A stretch of 64,000 nucleotides of DNA, taken from the NCBI RefSeq assembly GCF_019977735.1, contig NZ_AP025018.1, positions 1,054,001-1,118,000 on the forward strand. The letters are read 5' to 3'. The position numbers were made by a program, and so were the translations under genes. The notes beneath the pieces were generated by a model. The model ran no database searches and was not told the DNA's origin. It saw only the letters and a list, made by a program, of their open reading frames with translations. Position 1 is the stretch's first letter. Each line of letters begins with the position of its first letter. Positions 50,331 through 59,679 of this stretch are shown piece by piece. Source of the stretch: Calothrix sp. PCC 7716 (GTDB lineage Bacteria > Cyanobacteriota > Cyanobacteriia > Cyanobacteriales > Nostocaceae).

Positions 50331-52913
50331 GTGGCTTTCGCAGTACAAGAATTAATAAATTCGGATATTCTTAAACCAGCCCGATACCTCGGTAACGAGT
50401 TGGGAGCAATACACAAACCCTGGCATTCAGCCAATGTTCGCTTTTGTCTCACCTATCCAGAAATCTATGAAGTTGGCGCCTCAAATTTAGGACATATTAT
50501 CCTATACAACATTCTGAACGCCCAACCTCGCATCCTTTGTGACCGCGCTTACTTACCAGCACCAGACTTAGCAGCAAAATTACGTCACACCCAAACGCCG
50601 TTGTTTGCTGTCGAGTCTAAACGGTCACTTGTTGATTTTGATATTCTTGGTTTTAGTCTTAGTTATGAACTAGGCGCCACGAATATTCTCGAAATGCTTG
50701 ACTTGGCAGGTATACCTCTAACTTCAAGCGAACGAGATAATGGAAATTACCCAATAATTTTTGCTGGTGGACAAACCGCAACGTCGAATCCTGAACCATA
50801 TACGGATTTCTTCGATTTTATTGCCCTTGGCGATGGCGAAGAACTGTTACCCGAAATTGGTATGGTTTTGGAAGAAGGCAAAGCGCAAAATCTCAATCGT
50901 GAAGAATTATTACTAGACCTTGCTCAAATACCTGGTGTATACGTACCCAGATTTTATGAGCAAGCAGAGTCAGGTTCGGTACGTGCTTTAAGTCCAGATG
51001 TGCCGACACGAATTTTACGCCGAGTTGCCACCCCAATTCCTGCGTATTCAATTGGACTTGTGCCCTACGTTGAAACTGTTCACGACCGTTTAACTATAGA
51101 AATTCGTCGTGGCTGTACAAGAGGATGTCGATTTTGTCAACCCGGAATGCTTACCCGTCCTGCGCGCGATGTTGAGCCATCGAAGGTAGTAGAAGCGATT
51201 GAAAAGGGGATGCGCTTCACAGGTTATAATGAATTTTCTTTACTATCACTAAGCTGTTCTGATTATCTTTCTTTACCCGCAGTTGGGATGGAAATAAAAA
51301 ACCGCTTAAAGGATGAAAATATCTCGCTTTCTTTACCGAGCCAACGGGTAGACAGGTTTGATGAAAATATCGCGAATATACTGGGTGGAACTCGGCAAAG
51401 TGGTTTGACTTTTGCCCCAGAAGCTGGCACTCAGCGAATGCGCGATATTGTTAATAAAGGTCTGACCAACGAAGAACTTTTACGTGGCATCAAAACAGCT
51501 TGGGAAAAAGGCTGGGATAAAATTAAGCTTTATTTTATGATTGGCTTACCAGGCGAAACTGATGCTGATGTAGTTGGTATCGTTGAAACTGTCGCTTGGC
51601 TACAACGCGAGTGTCGAGGTAAAGGTAGAAAGCCTATACAGTTCAACTTAACTATTTCTAACTTCACTCCTAAACCTCATACTCCATTTCAATGGCATTC
51701 AGTTGCAACTGCCGAATTTGAGCGTAAGCAAAAACTTTTACGTCAAGAATTTCGTCGTTTGCGCGGTATAAAAGTAAATTATACTGATGTTCGCCTCTCT
51801 GCTATGGAAGATTTTATTGGTAGAGGAGACCGTAGTTTAGGTAAAGTTTTACTACGAGCGTGGCAATTAGGCGCTGGCATGGACTCATGGTACGAAAGCG
51901 TGGAACGTGCATTTGGCGCCTGGAGTCAAGCAATTACCGAAGCCAATTTGTCTTGGAAGTATCGCCAAGTTGAAAATGGTGAATGGAATGTGATGGAATG
52001 TCAAAATTCTGATACACTTCTTTCTGTTGCTTTTCCTTGGGACCATATCGACACTGGTATCGATAAGAAATGGTTGGTTGAGGATTTACAGCGTGCAATG
52101 GAAGCTGCTACAGTTCCAGACTGTTCTTTTGCTGAGTGTTCTCATTGTGGCGTTTGCAGTACCGACTTTGGTCATAATATAGTCATCAAACCTGTTGAAT
52201 GCCCGACTTTTGATGGACAATTTGTTCCCAATACAAACAAAGTGCAACGTTTGCGGCTTTGGTTTGGTAAAGTTGGGAATATGGCATTGGTTAGTCATTT
52301 AGATTTAATGCGTCTAATCGACCGTGTGGTACGAAAAGCTCGTTTACCAGTTGCATTTACTGGTGGTTTTCATCCTTTACCTCGAATTTCTCTCGCTAGT
52401 GCTTTACCATTGGGCGCCACTAGTAATGGTGAAATCGTTGATTTTGAATTAACGCAACCTGTAGATGTAGAGGATTTTAAAACTAAACTCTCTGAAGTAC
52501 TGCCCAGTGATATACCTATATATAAGGTCGTTGAAATCGACTTAAAGGCGCCTGCTGCTGCTGCTCTATTACAAACTGCTGAGTATCTAATTACTGTGGC
52601 AACCGAAAAGGATATATCCTTTTCAACGTTGAGTGACGCACTTAACGCAATTAAGTCAAGAGCAGAAATTTGGTATGAACAAACAACCAAGTCAGGCAAA
52701 CACCAACAAGTTAATCTCCGCGAGCGCTTGTTAGATTTGGAACTAATTGATACAAGCGTCGGTAATAATGTCGCCACTTTGCGATATGTTGGTAGTTGTC
52801 GTAACGACGGTATGCTGTTGCGTCCTGAACATGTTCTGTTTATGCTAGAGCAAGTTACTAGCGACGAATATCAATTACAGCACATTCATCGTCTTGGTCT
52901 TGGCTTGCAATAG
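50331..52913 (+). CDS. B12-binding radical SAM protein (TIGR03960/DUF2344 fusion)
   Basis: 860 residues from GTG 50331. Region 1-240 is B12-binding-like (NVRFCLTYPEIYEVGASNLG, PIIFAGGQTATSNPEPYTDF). The radical SAM core has C262, C266, C269 in RRGCTRGCRFCQPG, then SLPSQRVDRF and LTFAPEAGTQRMRD. The C-terminal 230 residues form a DUF2344 domain (RLRLWFGKVGNMALVSHLDLM, AFTGGFHPLPRISLASALPLG). This fused protein is typically found beside rne/rng, as here, and is suspected to act on RNA or ribosomes. Substrate unknown. Confidence 0.9.
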   Translation: MAFAVQELINSDILKPARYLGNELGAIHKPWHSANVRFCLTYPEIYEVGASNLGHIILYNILNAQPRILCDRAYLPAPDLAAKLRHTQTPLFAVESKRSLVDFDILGFSLSYELGATNILEMLDLAGIPLTSSERDNGNYPIIFAGGQTATSNPEPYTDFFDFIALGDGEELLPEIGMVLEEGKAQNLNREELLLDLAQIPGVYVPRFYEQAESGSVRALSPDVPTRILRRVATPIPAYSIGLVPYVETVHDRLTIEIRRGCTRGCRFCQPGMLTRPARDVEPSKVVEAIEKGMRFTGYNEFSLLSLSCSDYLSLPAVGMEIKNRLKDENISLSLPSQRVDRFDENIANILGGTRQSGLTFAPEAGTQRMRDIVNKGLTNEELLRGIKTAWEKGWDKIKLYFMIGLPGETDADVVGIVETVAWLQRECRGKGRKPIQFNLTISNFTPKPHTPFQWHSVATAEFERKQKLLRQEFRRLRGIKVNYTDVRLSAMEDFIGRGDRSLGKVLLRAWQLGAGMDSWYESVERAFGAWSQAITEANLSWKYRQVENGEWNVMECQNSDTLLSVAFPWDHIDTGIDKKWLVEDLQRAMEAATVPDCSFAECSHCGVCSTDFGHNIVIKPVECPTFDGQFVPNTNKVQRLRLWFGKVGNMALVSHLDLMRLIDRVVRKARLPVAFTGGFHPLPRISLASALPLGATSNGEIVDFELTQPVDVEDFKTKLSEVLPSDIPIYKVVEIDLKAPAAAALLQTAEYLITVATEKDISFSTLSDALNAIKSRAEIWYEQTTKSGKHQQVNLRERLLDLELIDTSVGNNVATLRYVGSCRNDGMLLRPEHVLFMLEQVTSDEYQLQHIHRLGLGLQ

Positions 52914-53698
52914 TAGTACTATTACTAAATTAATTTGAAAGAATTGATTTTTGACAAGGTTGCGTTAGAATGATATGAAGAGGAATTTTCTGGCGCTGCA
53001 TGTGAGAACCGCTGATTCGTTACCCTGATATCAGGGCAGCTTGCGTTATATGAACTTGGAGTGTCTATCGCACGGATTTTTTCCTAGACAAAGTTGTGTA
53101 AAGAGCAAAAACACTCAAGTACCGCGAGTAGAAGCGCGAATCAGTTTTCCTAATCGTAGGCTCCGTCAGAAATTTCTAGCTATCTTTTTTAATGCAGTCG
53201 CAAGCGCAGGCGCCCTCCGAACGGTTACTTCGACACTTTACGTTATCGAAGTGCAGACTCTATTACATTTTGTAACGAGTTTTGTAAATTGGGCAACCAA
53301 TATGCTAATTAAGTTGCTTTTAACTCTAGGTTTCGGCTCAAAGATTTTTGCTTTTCGCACGACTGCATCGAGCAGAACTTTTAGAATGTAATCATGTAGA
53401 TGAAGCATTGTATCAAAATTGACTCCTGACGAATGATTTTTATTTCTTAATTTATGTCAGCCGTTCTGGAACGTTTATTCTTAATATAAGGGCGATACTC
53501 CTACTCTTGCTTACGATGAAAGTGACCTCATAATGAACGAGGAGTGTGGAGTTCGTCCAGATCGATAATTCCTTTAATGTATAGCGATACGAGCTTGAAT
53601 AAAGCAGTATAAATTACAAGTAGTTCAGACCGTGTTCGTTGAAGTTATCGGCTGATTAACCTCCAGAATTTGTGCTGCGGTTTTTTTGAGGAAATTGA
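52914..53698 (+). other. 785-base leader region of rne
   Basis: No convincing gene; the frame at 53041-53391 has no family features. It contains hairpins CCCTGATATCAGGG (53021-53036) and CTTCGACACTTTACGTTATCGAAG (53228-53251). A long 5' leader is expected for rne in cyanobacteria, where it takes part in autoregulation by RNase E cleavage. Confidence 0.5.
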
Positions 53699-55864
53699 AT
53701 GCCAAAACAAATTATTATAGCCGAGCAGCATCAAATAGCTGCTGTCTTTTCTGAAGACCAGATACAAGAGCTTGTTGTTGCTACAGGACATCACCAAATT
53801 GGTGATATTTACTTGGGTGTTGTAGAAAATGTATTACCTGGTATTGATGCAGCTTTCGTCAATATTGGGGATCCAGAACGAAATGGATTTATTCACGTTA
53901 CAGACTTGGGTCCATTACGATTAAAGCGGGCAGCCTCAGCAATTACCGAGTTGTTGACGCCACAGCAGAAAGTCTTGGTGCAGGTAATGAAAGAACCTAC
54001 AGGCACCAAAGGACCACGTTTAACAGGAAATATTACACTTCCTGGTCGTTATGTAGTATTGATGCCTTATGGTAGAGGCGTAAATTTATCGCGTCGTATC
54101 CGTAATGAAAATGAGCGTAACCGCTTGCGGGCACTAGCGATTTTAATCAAACCTGCGGGAATGGGTTTGTTAGTTCGTACCGAAGCTGAAGGCAAACCAG
54201 AAGAAGCAATAATCGAAGATTTAGAATCACTACAAAAACAGTGGGAAGCTATTCAGCTTGAAGCTGGGGGCACGCGCGCTCCTGCTTTGCTTAATCGCGA
54301 TGATGACTTTATTCAGCGTGTGCTTCGCGATATGTACGGCGCCGATGTCAATCGTATTGTCGTTGATTCGAGTACCGGGTTAAAACGAGTTAAGCAATAT
54401 TTACAAAACTGGAGTGGAGGTCAAACTCCTCAAGGTTTATTAATTGACCATCACCGCGACCGAACCGCCATTTTAGAATACTTCCGTGTTAATGCGGCGA
54501 TTAAAGAAGCTCTTCGACCAAGAGTTGATTTACCTTCGGGTGGCTATATTATTATTGAGCCAACCGAAGCATTAACAGTTATAGACGTAAACTCTGGCTC
54601 ATTTACACGTTCGGCGACTGCTCGCGAAACCGTATTATGGACGAATTGCGAAGCTGCAACCGAAATCGCTCGTCAATTACGCTTACGTAATATTGCTGGT
54701 GTAATTGTAGTGGATTTCATCGATATGGAATCGCGGCGTGACCAGCTTCAAGTTCTTGAACACTTTAATAAAGCACTAAAAGCTGATAAAGCACGTCCAC
54801 AAATCGCTCAATTAACCGAGTTAGGCTTAGTCGAACTAACACGTAAACGTCAAGGTCAAAACGTATACGAACTATTTGGACATACTTGTCCTACTTGTGG
54901 CGGTTTAGGGCATATTGTGCAGTTACCAGGAGACAGCGAACCACGCATAGCACCACCTGCACCAACAGAAGTACCCGACCGTTTTGTGGCGTCAACACCA
55001 ATTCGAGAAACACGAATGCCAGCGGCAAGAGTCGCTGAACCCAGAGACAGCTATGAAGGATTTTCTGAATCATCGTTCGAGCAAGAATCAGAATATGGTT
55101 CTGTAGGTTTAAATCATCCTAGCTATCACGAAATTGGCGATAAAAATCGTCGTGTTAGGCGCCGTCAGCGAATTGGTGTTCCAGGAGCAAACGGAAATAC
55201 CGAACCGCGTATGCCAAGTAGTCCCATGTCATATACTTCGGACTCAGACATGGACATCGAACCAGATGTAGAAATGGATAATAATCCTGGACTTCCATCG
55301 CCAATTGGTTCAAAACCCCATTGGGCAGAACGAGGTGAGCGTAAAATATCAAAGCTTGACCCAATTAAGCCAGTAGTCGAACCGCCAGAAATTGTCTCGG
55401 TCGAAATGAATCCTGATGAGCAGGATGTTTATGCGTTAATGGGAGTTTCACCATTAATACGTCTCAACCGCGAAGTTAAAAATCAAAAATCGGTAATTGT
55501 CAACGTTACCCTACCTGGACAAGTACCCTCAACATCGAATTATGAAGTTGAGGCGCCTCCAACAACTTCTACAACACCTTTACCTAGACCTAGGGTTGAG
55601 CGTATTGAGCGTGTTGAGCGTATTCAACCAATTGATAACTCACCAGAACCTTGGGGTGAACCAGTAGTTGAACCAGTTTCTACACCTGCTCCAATACCAA
55701 GAAAAGTGGTGCCACCAATACAATCTGTACAACCTGTACAACCTGTACAACCGCCACCAGTACAAACCGCTCAACCTAGTTATAACGATGATGCAGCGAA
55801 CGAAATTACTACCCGTCGTCGGCGCCGTCGTTCTTCTGCAACAGATAGTGACTCAGATTATTAG
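53699..55864 (+). CDS. rne: ribonuclease E/G
   Basis: 721 residues; TTTTTTTGAGGAAATTG before the ATG. The catalytic half (1-420) has the S1 domain (HHQIGDIYLGVVENVLPGID), the 5'-sensor region, DNase I-like motifs (IDVNSGSFTRS, VVDFIDME), and the zinc-link Cys at 397 and 400 (HTCPTCGG). The non-catalytic tail (430-721) is Pro/Glu/Ser-rich. Its end has RRRRRRSSA at 706-714, exactly the cyanobacterial nonapeptide that binds PNPase. It cleaves AU-rich single-stranded RNA and starts mRNA decay. Confidence 0.95.
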   Translation: MPKQIIIAEQHQIAAVFSEDQIQELVVATGHHQIGDIYLGVVENVLPGIDAAFVNIGDPERNGFIHVTDLGPLRLKRAASAITELLTPQQKVLVQVMKEPTGTKGPRLTGNITLPGRYVVLMPYGRGVNLSRRIRNENERNRLRALAILIKPAGMGLLVRTEAEGKPEEAIIEDLESLQKQWEAIQLEAGGTRAPALLNRDDDFIQRVLRDMYGADVNRIVVDSSTGLKRVKQYLQNWSGGQTPQGLLIDHHRDRTAILEYFRVNAAIKEALRPRVDLPSGGYIIIEPTEALTVIDVNSGSFTRSATARETVLWTNCEAATEIARQLRLRNIAGVIVVDFIDMESRRDQLQVLEHFNKALKADKARPQIAQLTELGLVELTRKRQGQNVYELFGHTCPTCGGLGHIVQLPGDSEPRIAPPAPTEVPDRFVASTPIRETRMPAARVAEPRDSYEGFSESSFEQESEYGSVGLNHPSYHEIGDKNRRVRRRQRIGVPGANGNTEPRMPSSPMSYTSDSDMDIEPDVEMDNNPGLPSPIGSKPHWAERGERKISKLDPIKPVVEPPEIVSVEMNPDEQDVYALMGVSPLIRLNREVKNQKSVIVNVTLPGQVPSTSNYEVEAPPTTSTTPLPRPRVERIERVERIQPIDNSPEPWGEPVVEPVSTPAPIPRKVVPPIQSVQPVQPVQPPPVQTAQPSYNDDAANEITTRRRRRRSSATDSDSDY

Positions 55865-55891
55865 CGAATAATTAAGAAGAGCGAAAAATGT

Positions 55892-56584
55892 ATGGCAACG
55901 CGACTCGACACAACTAATTCATCACCCAATGGTATTAGCTGGCTAGAATTATCTATGCCTGAAAGCGAAATTCAAAGAGCAGGTGTTGATGAAGTTGGTC
56001 GAGGCGCCTTATTTGGCCCAGTCGTGGCGGCAGCAGTTATACTACCAAACAGTGCTTTGCCACAATTAGTGACGAATAAAATCAATGACAGTAAAAAATT
56101 GTCGCTAAGTAAAAGAAAACTGCTAGCGGAGCAAATTTGTGCTGTTTGTACCGATTGGAAAATTGGGTACGCAACAAGTGCTGAAATTGACCAAGTAAAT
56201 ATACTACAAGCATCTTTACTTGCCATGAAGCGGGCTGTACTCAAACTTTCAGTCCAGCCGGATATGTGTTTGATTGATGGTAATCAAATGGTACTCGGAT
56301 TACCGATGCCACAACAAACTATTATTAAAGGTGATTCTACATCTATCGCTATCGCTGCTGCCAGCATCGTTGCAAAAGTATGGCGCGATGATTTAATATT
56401 GCGACTAGCTACTAAATACCCAATGTATGATTTAATACACAATAAAGGTTATGGTAGTCGGCGCCATTTACTCGCGTTACAAGAATATGGCGCCTCGCGT
56501 TTGCACCGCAAATCTTTCTCACCTTGTGTAAAGACGTTACATGTAACGTCTCTACACGCGCAATTACAATTATTCGATATTTAA
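55892..56584 (+). CDS. rnhB: ribonuclease HII
   Basis: 230 residues. It cuts the RNA part of RNA-DNA hybrids, including single ribonucleotides in DNA. Active-site residues appear in IQRAGVDEVGRGALFGPVVA (Asp, Glu), CLIDGNQ and TSIAIAAASIVAKVWRD (Asp). The end is GYGSRRHLLALQEYG then LHRKSFSPC; after that the last residues (VKTLHVTSLHAQ) come from a family B palindromic repeat. It starts 27 bases after rne and is likely co-transcribed with it. Confidence 0.94.
   Translation: MATRLDTTNSSPNGISWLELSMPESEIQRAGVDEVGRGALFGPVVAAAVILPNSALPQLVTNKINDSKKLSLSKRKLLAEQICAVCTDWKIGYATSAEIDQVNILQASLLAMKRAVLKLSVQPDMCLIDGNQMVLGLPMPQQTIIKGDSTSIAIAAASIVAKVWRDDLILRLATKYPMYDLIHNKGYGSRRHLLALQEYGASRLHRKSFSPCVKTLHVTSLHAQLQLFDI
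56528..56555. repeat. family B palindrome inside the rnhB end
   Basis: GTAAAGACGTTACA followed by TGTAACGTCTCTAC. It lies in the rnhB frame and codes residues 213-222. One arm has A for the usual G. Confidence 0.85.
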
Positions 56585-57151
56585 TATTGGTAATTCATTG
56601 GGTAAAATTGAAAGGTTTTGTTCTGGTAATTTTAGCCAATTAGAGTAATCAGCAAGTAGCTGATGTAGCAATCTTTGTTTAACAGTTAGTAACACGCTTT
56701 TTAATAAACTATTACCTGTTGTCTCTAAAATAGGTTTAGGAGTAAAGCAAAATGGGGGTGGAAAATCTACTTCTACCTGCAAATCGGCTCGTCCTATCAG
56801 TCGAGTACAATATTTAATTTGTTCTGGCGCCAAAAATCCTTGTAATGAGAGTGTAAAACGCTGGTTAATATACTCAAAACCAAGAATTTCACAAGAGACA
56901 GATTGCAGCCTGATAGTACCATTTGATTCAGCCCACACTTTCATGTCTACGGTAGGTTGAACACTGAGTGACATAAAAGTTAAAGGACGCATTCTTAAGC
57001 GAAATACTTCTTCTGAAATTTGTTGAATGCGGGTTGGATCTACCAAGGCATTAACTAAGCGTCGAGGTTGACGTAGGTAATGCTGAATGGGTACAGGCTG
57101 CTCTGGAACAGCGATTTCAACTGATTGAGAGGCAGTAAACTTAGTAGCCAT
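56570..57151 (-). CDS. DUF1997 protein
   Basis: 193 residues. QHYLRQPRRLVNALVDPTRI, FRLRMRPLTFMSLSVQPTVD, LQGFLAPEQI and ADLQVEVDFPPPFCFTPKPI are the DUF1997 family marks, found in cyanobacteria and plant plastids; it may be a lipid- or polyphenol-binding START-like fold. No function is established. Convergent with rnhB, overlapping by 15 bases. Confidence 0.85.
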   Translation of the reverse strand: MATKFTASQSVEIAVPEQPVPIQHYLRQPRRLVNALVDPTRIQQISEEVFRLRMRPLTFMSLSVQPTVDMKVWAESNGTIRLQSVSCEILGFEYINQRFTLSLQGFLAPEQIKYCTRLIGRADLQVEVDFPPPFCFTPKPILETTGNSLLKSVLLTVKQRLLHQLLADYSNWLKLPEQNLSILPNELPILNIE

Positions 57152-57459
57152 GAGCTTTTTTATACCTTCTTTGATAATTTAGAATATTTTTTACTGACAT
57201 AATTTGGCGCCTGTGTAAACGCAAATATTCTTTACATTAAAAAACAATCTGCTTGAATATTCATCGACTTCGGGGTATATAAATTTAAAAACCCAGAAAC
57301 CTGGTTTCTTTATGGCTAACTTGTAATTAAAATAATCATTTGTCTGCGACAATGAATGGGTAGAAACCAGGTTTCTTTGGTTTTTTAGAATATATTGTAG
57401 TTTATCAGACATTTTAGTCGAATGAGTGTAAATTAAGTTTGCAGTATAGGTAGTTAAAT
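57152..57459. other. 308-base intergenic region with family C repeat
   Basis: Between the DUF1997 start and pheA. It consists mostly of a family C repeat (57295-57378). The leftward frame over it is a shadow. Confidence 0.55.
57295..57378. repeat. dispersed paired-palindrome repeat, family C
   Basis: AGAAACCTGGTTTCTTT, a spacer with ATTTGTCTGCGACAATGAA, then AGAAACCAGGTTTCTTT. Confidence 0.85.
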
Positions 57460-58350
57460 ATGAATTTATCGATAGCGCATTTAGGACCTCCAGGAAACTA
57501 TAGTGAACAAGCTGCGCTTTTTTATGTAAATTGGCTAGCTAAAACGCAGTCAAAACAAGCAGTTTTATGTTCTTACCCTAGCATTGCACAATCTTTAAAA
57601 GCCGTTGCCCATAAGAGTGCGATGTTAGCTGTTGTACCTGCGGAAAATTCGATTGAAGGCAGCGTCACAATGACAATGGATGCGATGTGGCAACTTGATA
57701 GCTTACACATTGAGTTAGCTTTGGTTATGCCTATTGTTCATGTGCTAATATCTTGTGCTTCGAGTTTAGACAGTATTAAAACTGTTTATTCGCATCCACA
57801 AGCTTTAGCACAATGCCAAGCATGGTTAGAGCGTTTTCTTCCTGATGTACAGTCAATTGCTACTAATTCAACTACCGAAACATTAGAAAAACTCGAAACT
57901 GAAGAAGGCGCCGCAACAATTTCTTCACAGCGTGCGGCGCAGTTATATAATCTACCAATATTAGCTGCTGGTATAAATGACCACCCTGATAACTGCACTC
58001 GCTTTTGGGTTGTAAGTCTTGGTAGTACTCAAAACTTAAATCAAGATTCTCTTCAAGATTTAAAACCTATTACGAATAAGCGACATACATCTTTGGCGTT
58101 TAGCTTAAGAGCAAATATACCTGGAGCGTTGGTTAAAGCTCTACAAATATTTGCTCAACTAAATATAAACTTGAGTCGTGTTGAGTCACGTCCTACCAAG
58201 CGCTCATTAGGCGAATATCTATTCTTTATTGACTTGGAAGCTGACATTCAAGATGAGCGGATGCAAGCTGCACTTAAAGAGCTATCAACTTATACCGAAG
58301 TTATAAAGATTTTTGGCAGTTATAATGTTTTGTCTACTAGGGAGATGTAG
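57460..58350 (+). CDS. pheA: prephenate dehydratase
   Basis: 296 residues. Converts prephenate to phenylpyruvate in phenylalanine synthesis. N-terminal catalytic domain: IAHLGPPGNYSEQAAL, PAENSIEGSVTMTMDAM, SHPQALAQCQAWL, and DHPDNCTRFWVV (TRF motif). An ACT domain follows (about 205-285) with LRANIPGALVKALQIFAQLN and NLSRVESRPTKRSLGEYLFF, the ESRP Phe-binding site, so feedback inhibition by Phe is expected. It lacks a chorismate mutase part, as is normal in cyanobacteria. Confidence 0.95.
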   Translation: MNLSIAHLGPPGNYSEQAALFYVNWLAKTQSKQAVLCSYPSIAQSLKAVAHKSAMLAVVPAENSIEGSVTMTMDAMWQLDSLHIELALVMPIVHVLISCASSLDSIKTVYSHPQALAQCQAWLERFLPDVQSIATNSTTETLEKLETEEGAATISSQRAAQLYNLPILAAGINDHPDNCTRFWVVSLGSTQNLNQDSLQDLKPITNKRHTSLAFSLRANIPGALVKALQIFAQLNINLSRVESRPTKRSLGEYLFFIDLEADIQDERMQAALKELSTYTEVIKIFGSYNVLSTREM

Positions 58351-58371
58351 CAAGCCAATTGCCAATTATAG

Positions 58372-59022
58372 TTACAGCTTTTGGTTGAATGTGTCTTTGA
58401 GAACAGTACGGGCAGCTAGATGATTTCTAGTTGTGGTCAAAATTTCAGCTTCGCGTTCTAAACGTGCGGCTGTATCTAGCATTTCTAGAAGTGACTGCTG
58501 CTCGTGTGGAACCCCGTGGAGATTATGCGCTACCCAGTAGGATAACTCGACGGGTAAGTCGGGCAAATCTTCGGGAAGTTCAATATTTTGGTCGGTTAAT
58601 TTTGCAGATAAACGGACGACATCGCGTAAAAGATGTTCGACATCTGTGGCTATAGGCTGCAAATCACGAGAAGGCGCCTCGTCTTGAACCCATTCGACCA
58701 AACCAACTCGATAAGGTTTTTCGCGAACATATTCCAGAACTCGAAAGCGCTGCTGCCCTAAAGTTATCATTTTCATTCGGTCATCAGGCAAACGCTGATA
58801 GTGAATTATTTCCGCACAACAGCCTACATTGGCAATTTTGCCTTGATTTGGGTCTACCATCAGTACGCCAAACCGACGGTCGCCTTCCAAAATCGTGTTC
58901 ATCATGATTCGGTAGCGATACTCGAAAATGTGTAGTGGTAGGGGTCTGGTGGGGAACAAGACTACTTCTGGTAACGGGAACAAAGGCAGTTCACGAACCG
59001 CAATTTTAGATGAAGATGACAT
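58372..59022 (-). CDS. Lon-type substrate-binding domain protein
   Basis: 216 residues. The whole protein is a Lon N-terminal (LAN/ASCH-like) domain: ELPLFPLPEVVLFPTRPLPL, HIFEYRYRIMMNTIL, GVLMVDPNQGKIANVGCCAEI, MKMITLGQQRFRVLEYVREK. It has no AAA or protease part. This short form is conserved in cyanobacteria and plastids with no firm function; substrate handling next to proteases is suspected. Convergent with pheA 21 bases away. Confidence 0.9.
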   Translation of the reverse strand: MSSSSKIAVRELPLFPLPEVVLFPTRPLPLHIFEYRYRIMMNTILEGDRRFGVLMVDPNQGKIANVGCCAEIIHYQRLPDDRMKMITLGQQRFRVLEYVREKPYRVGLVEWVQDEAPSRDLQPIATDVEHLLRDVVRLSAKLTDQNIELPEDLPDLPVELSYWVAHNLHGVPHEQQSLLEMLDTAARLEREAEILTTTRNHLAARTVLKDTFNQKL

Positions 59023-59116
59023 TGTTTTTTTTGGTATAAATTTACTCTTTAACTGTTAAAACTTTCGCTCTTCCCGTATTCTTTCTTAAATATTATCACC
59101 TTGTTTTGTGGCAAGT

Positions 59117-59148
59117 AAAAAGCCCCTGAGAAATATTCCTCAAGGGCT
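59117..59148 (-). terminator. terminator of the rpsG-fusA-tuf-rpsJ unit
   Basis: On the minus strand AGCCCTTGAG, loop GAATATTT, CTCAGGGGCT and then TTTT. Ten-base arms with one G-T pair; 34 bases after the rpsJ stop. Confidence 0.85.
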
Positions 59149-59181
59149 AGTAAAGAATTACACAAAGTTTATACTTAAATA

Positions 59182-59499
59182 TTACAATTTAACTTCAATA
59201 TCAACACCGGATGGCAAGTCTAACTTCATCAGCGCGTCAATTGTTTTAGACGAAGGTTGATAAATATCGATAATTCGGCGATGCGTCCGGGTTTCAAAGT
59301 GTTCACGAGAGTCTTTGTCAACGTGAGGTGAGCGCAACACACAATAAATTTTACGTTTAGTTGGCAGAGGAATTGGGCCAATTGCTGTAGCGTTAGTGCG
59401 GTTTGCGGTGTCTACTATCTTCTCGCAAGAGGTATCAAGTAAGCGACGGTCAAAAGCTTGCAAGCGAATTCTAATTTTTTGCTGTTGTAGCGTTGCCAT
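59182..59499 (-). CDS. rpsJ: 30S ribosomal protein S10
   Basis: 105 residues from ATG 59499, preceded by AGGAAAACCGAAA; the frame runs 19 codons further without family support. S10 binds 16S rRNA in the 30S head and also acts with NusB in antitermination. [40 protein letters not shown] and [20 protein letters not shown] are the family marks. It is the last gene of the operon, 180 bases after tuf, as in other cyanobacteria. Confidence 0.96.
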   Translation of the reverse strand: MATLQQQKIRIRLQAFDRRLLDTSCEKIVDTANRTNATAIGPIPLPTKRKIYCVLRSPHVDKDSREHFETRTHRRIIDIYQPSSKTIDALMKLDLPSGVDIEVKL

Positions 59500-59679
59500 T
59501 TTCGGTTTTCCTGGTTCGGTTTCTTTTGGACTTTGGATTTTCCCTAAGAGGGACATGAATGGATTTTGGATTGAATTTTAAATCAAAAATTCAAAATCTA
59601 AAATTTATTTTGTGGGCATAAAAAGAGCAGAGACGTATTATATCATCTCCGCTCGAATTTTAATTAAAAGCGCAAGGTA

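Noticed and set aside
53041-53391. 116-codon frame before rne
   Set aside because: No family resemblance, no ribosome site, odd composition, and it lies where a long rne leader is expected.
57191-57412. Leftward 73-codon frame
   Set aside because: Covers the family C repeat, whose translation gives the apparent residues.
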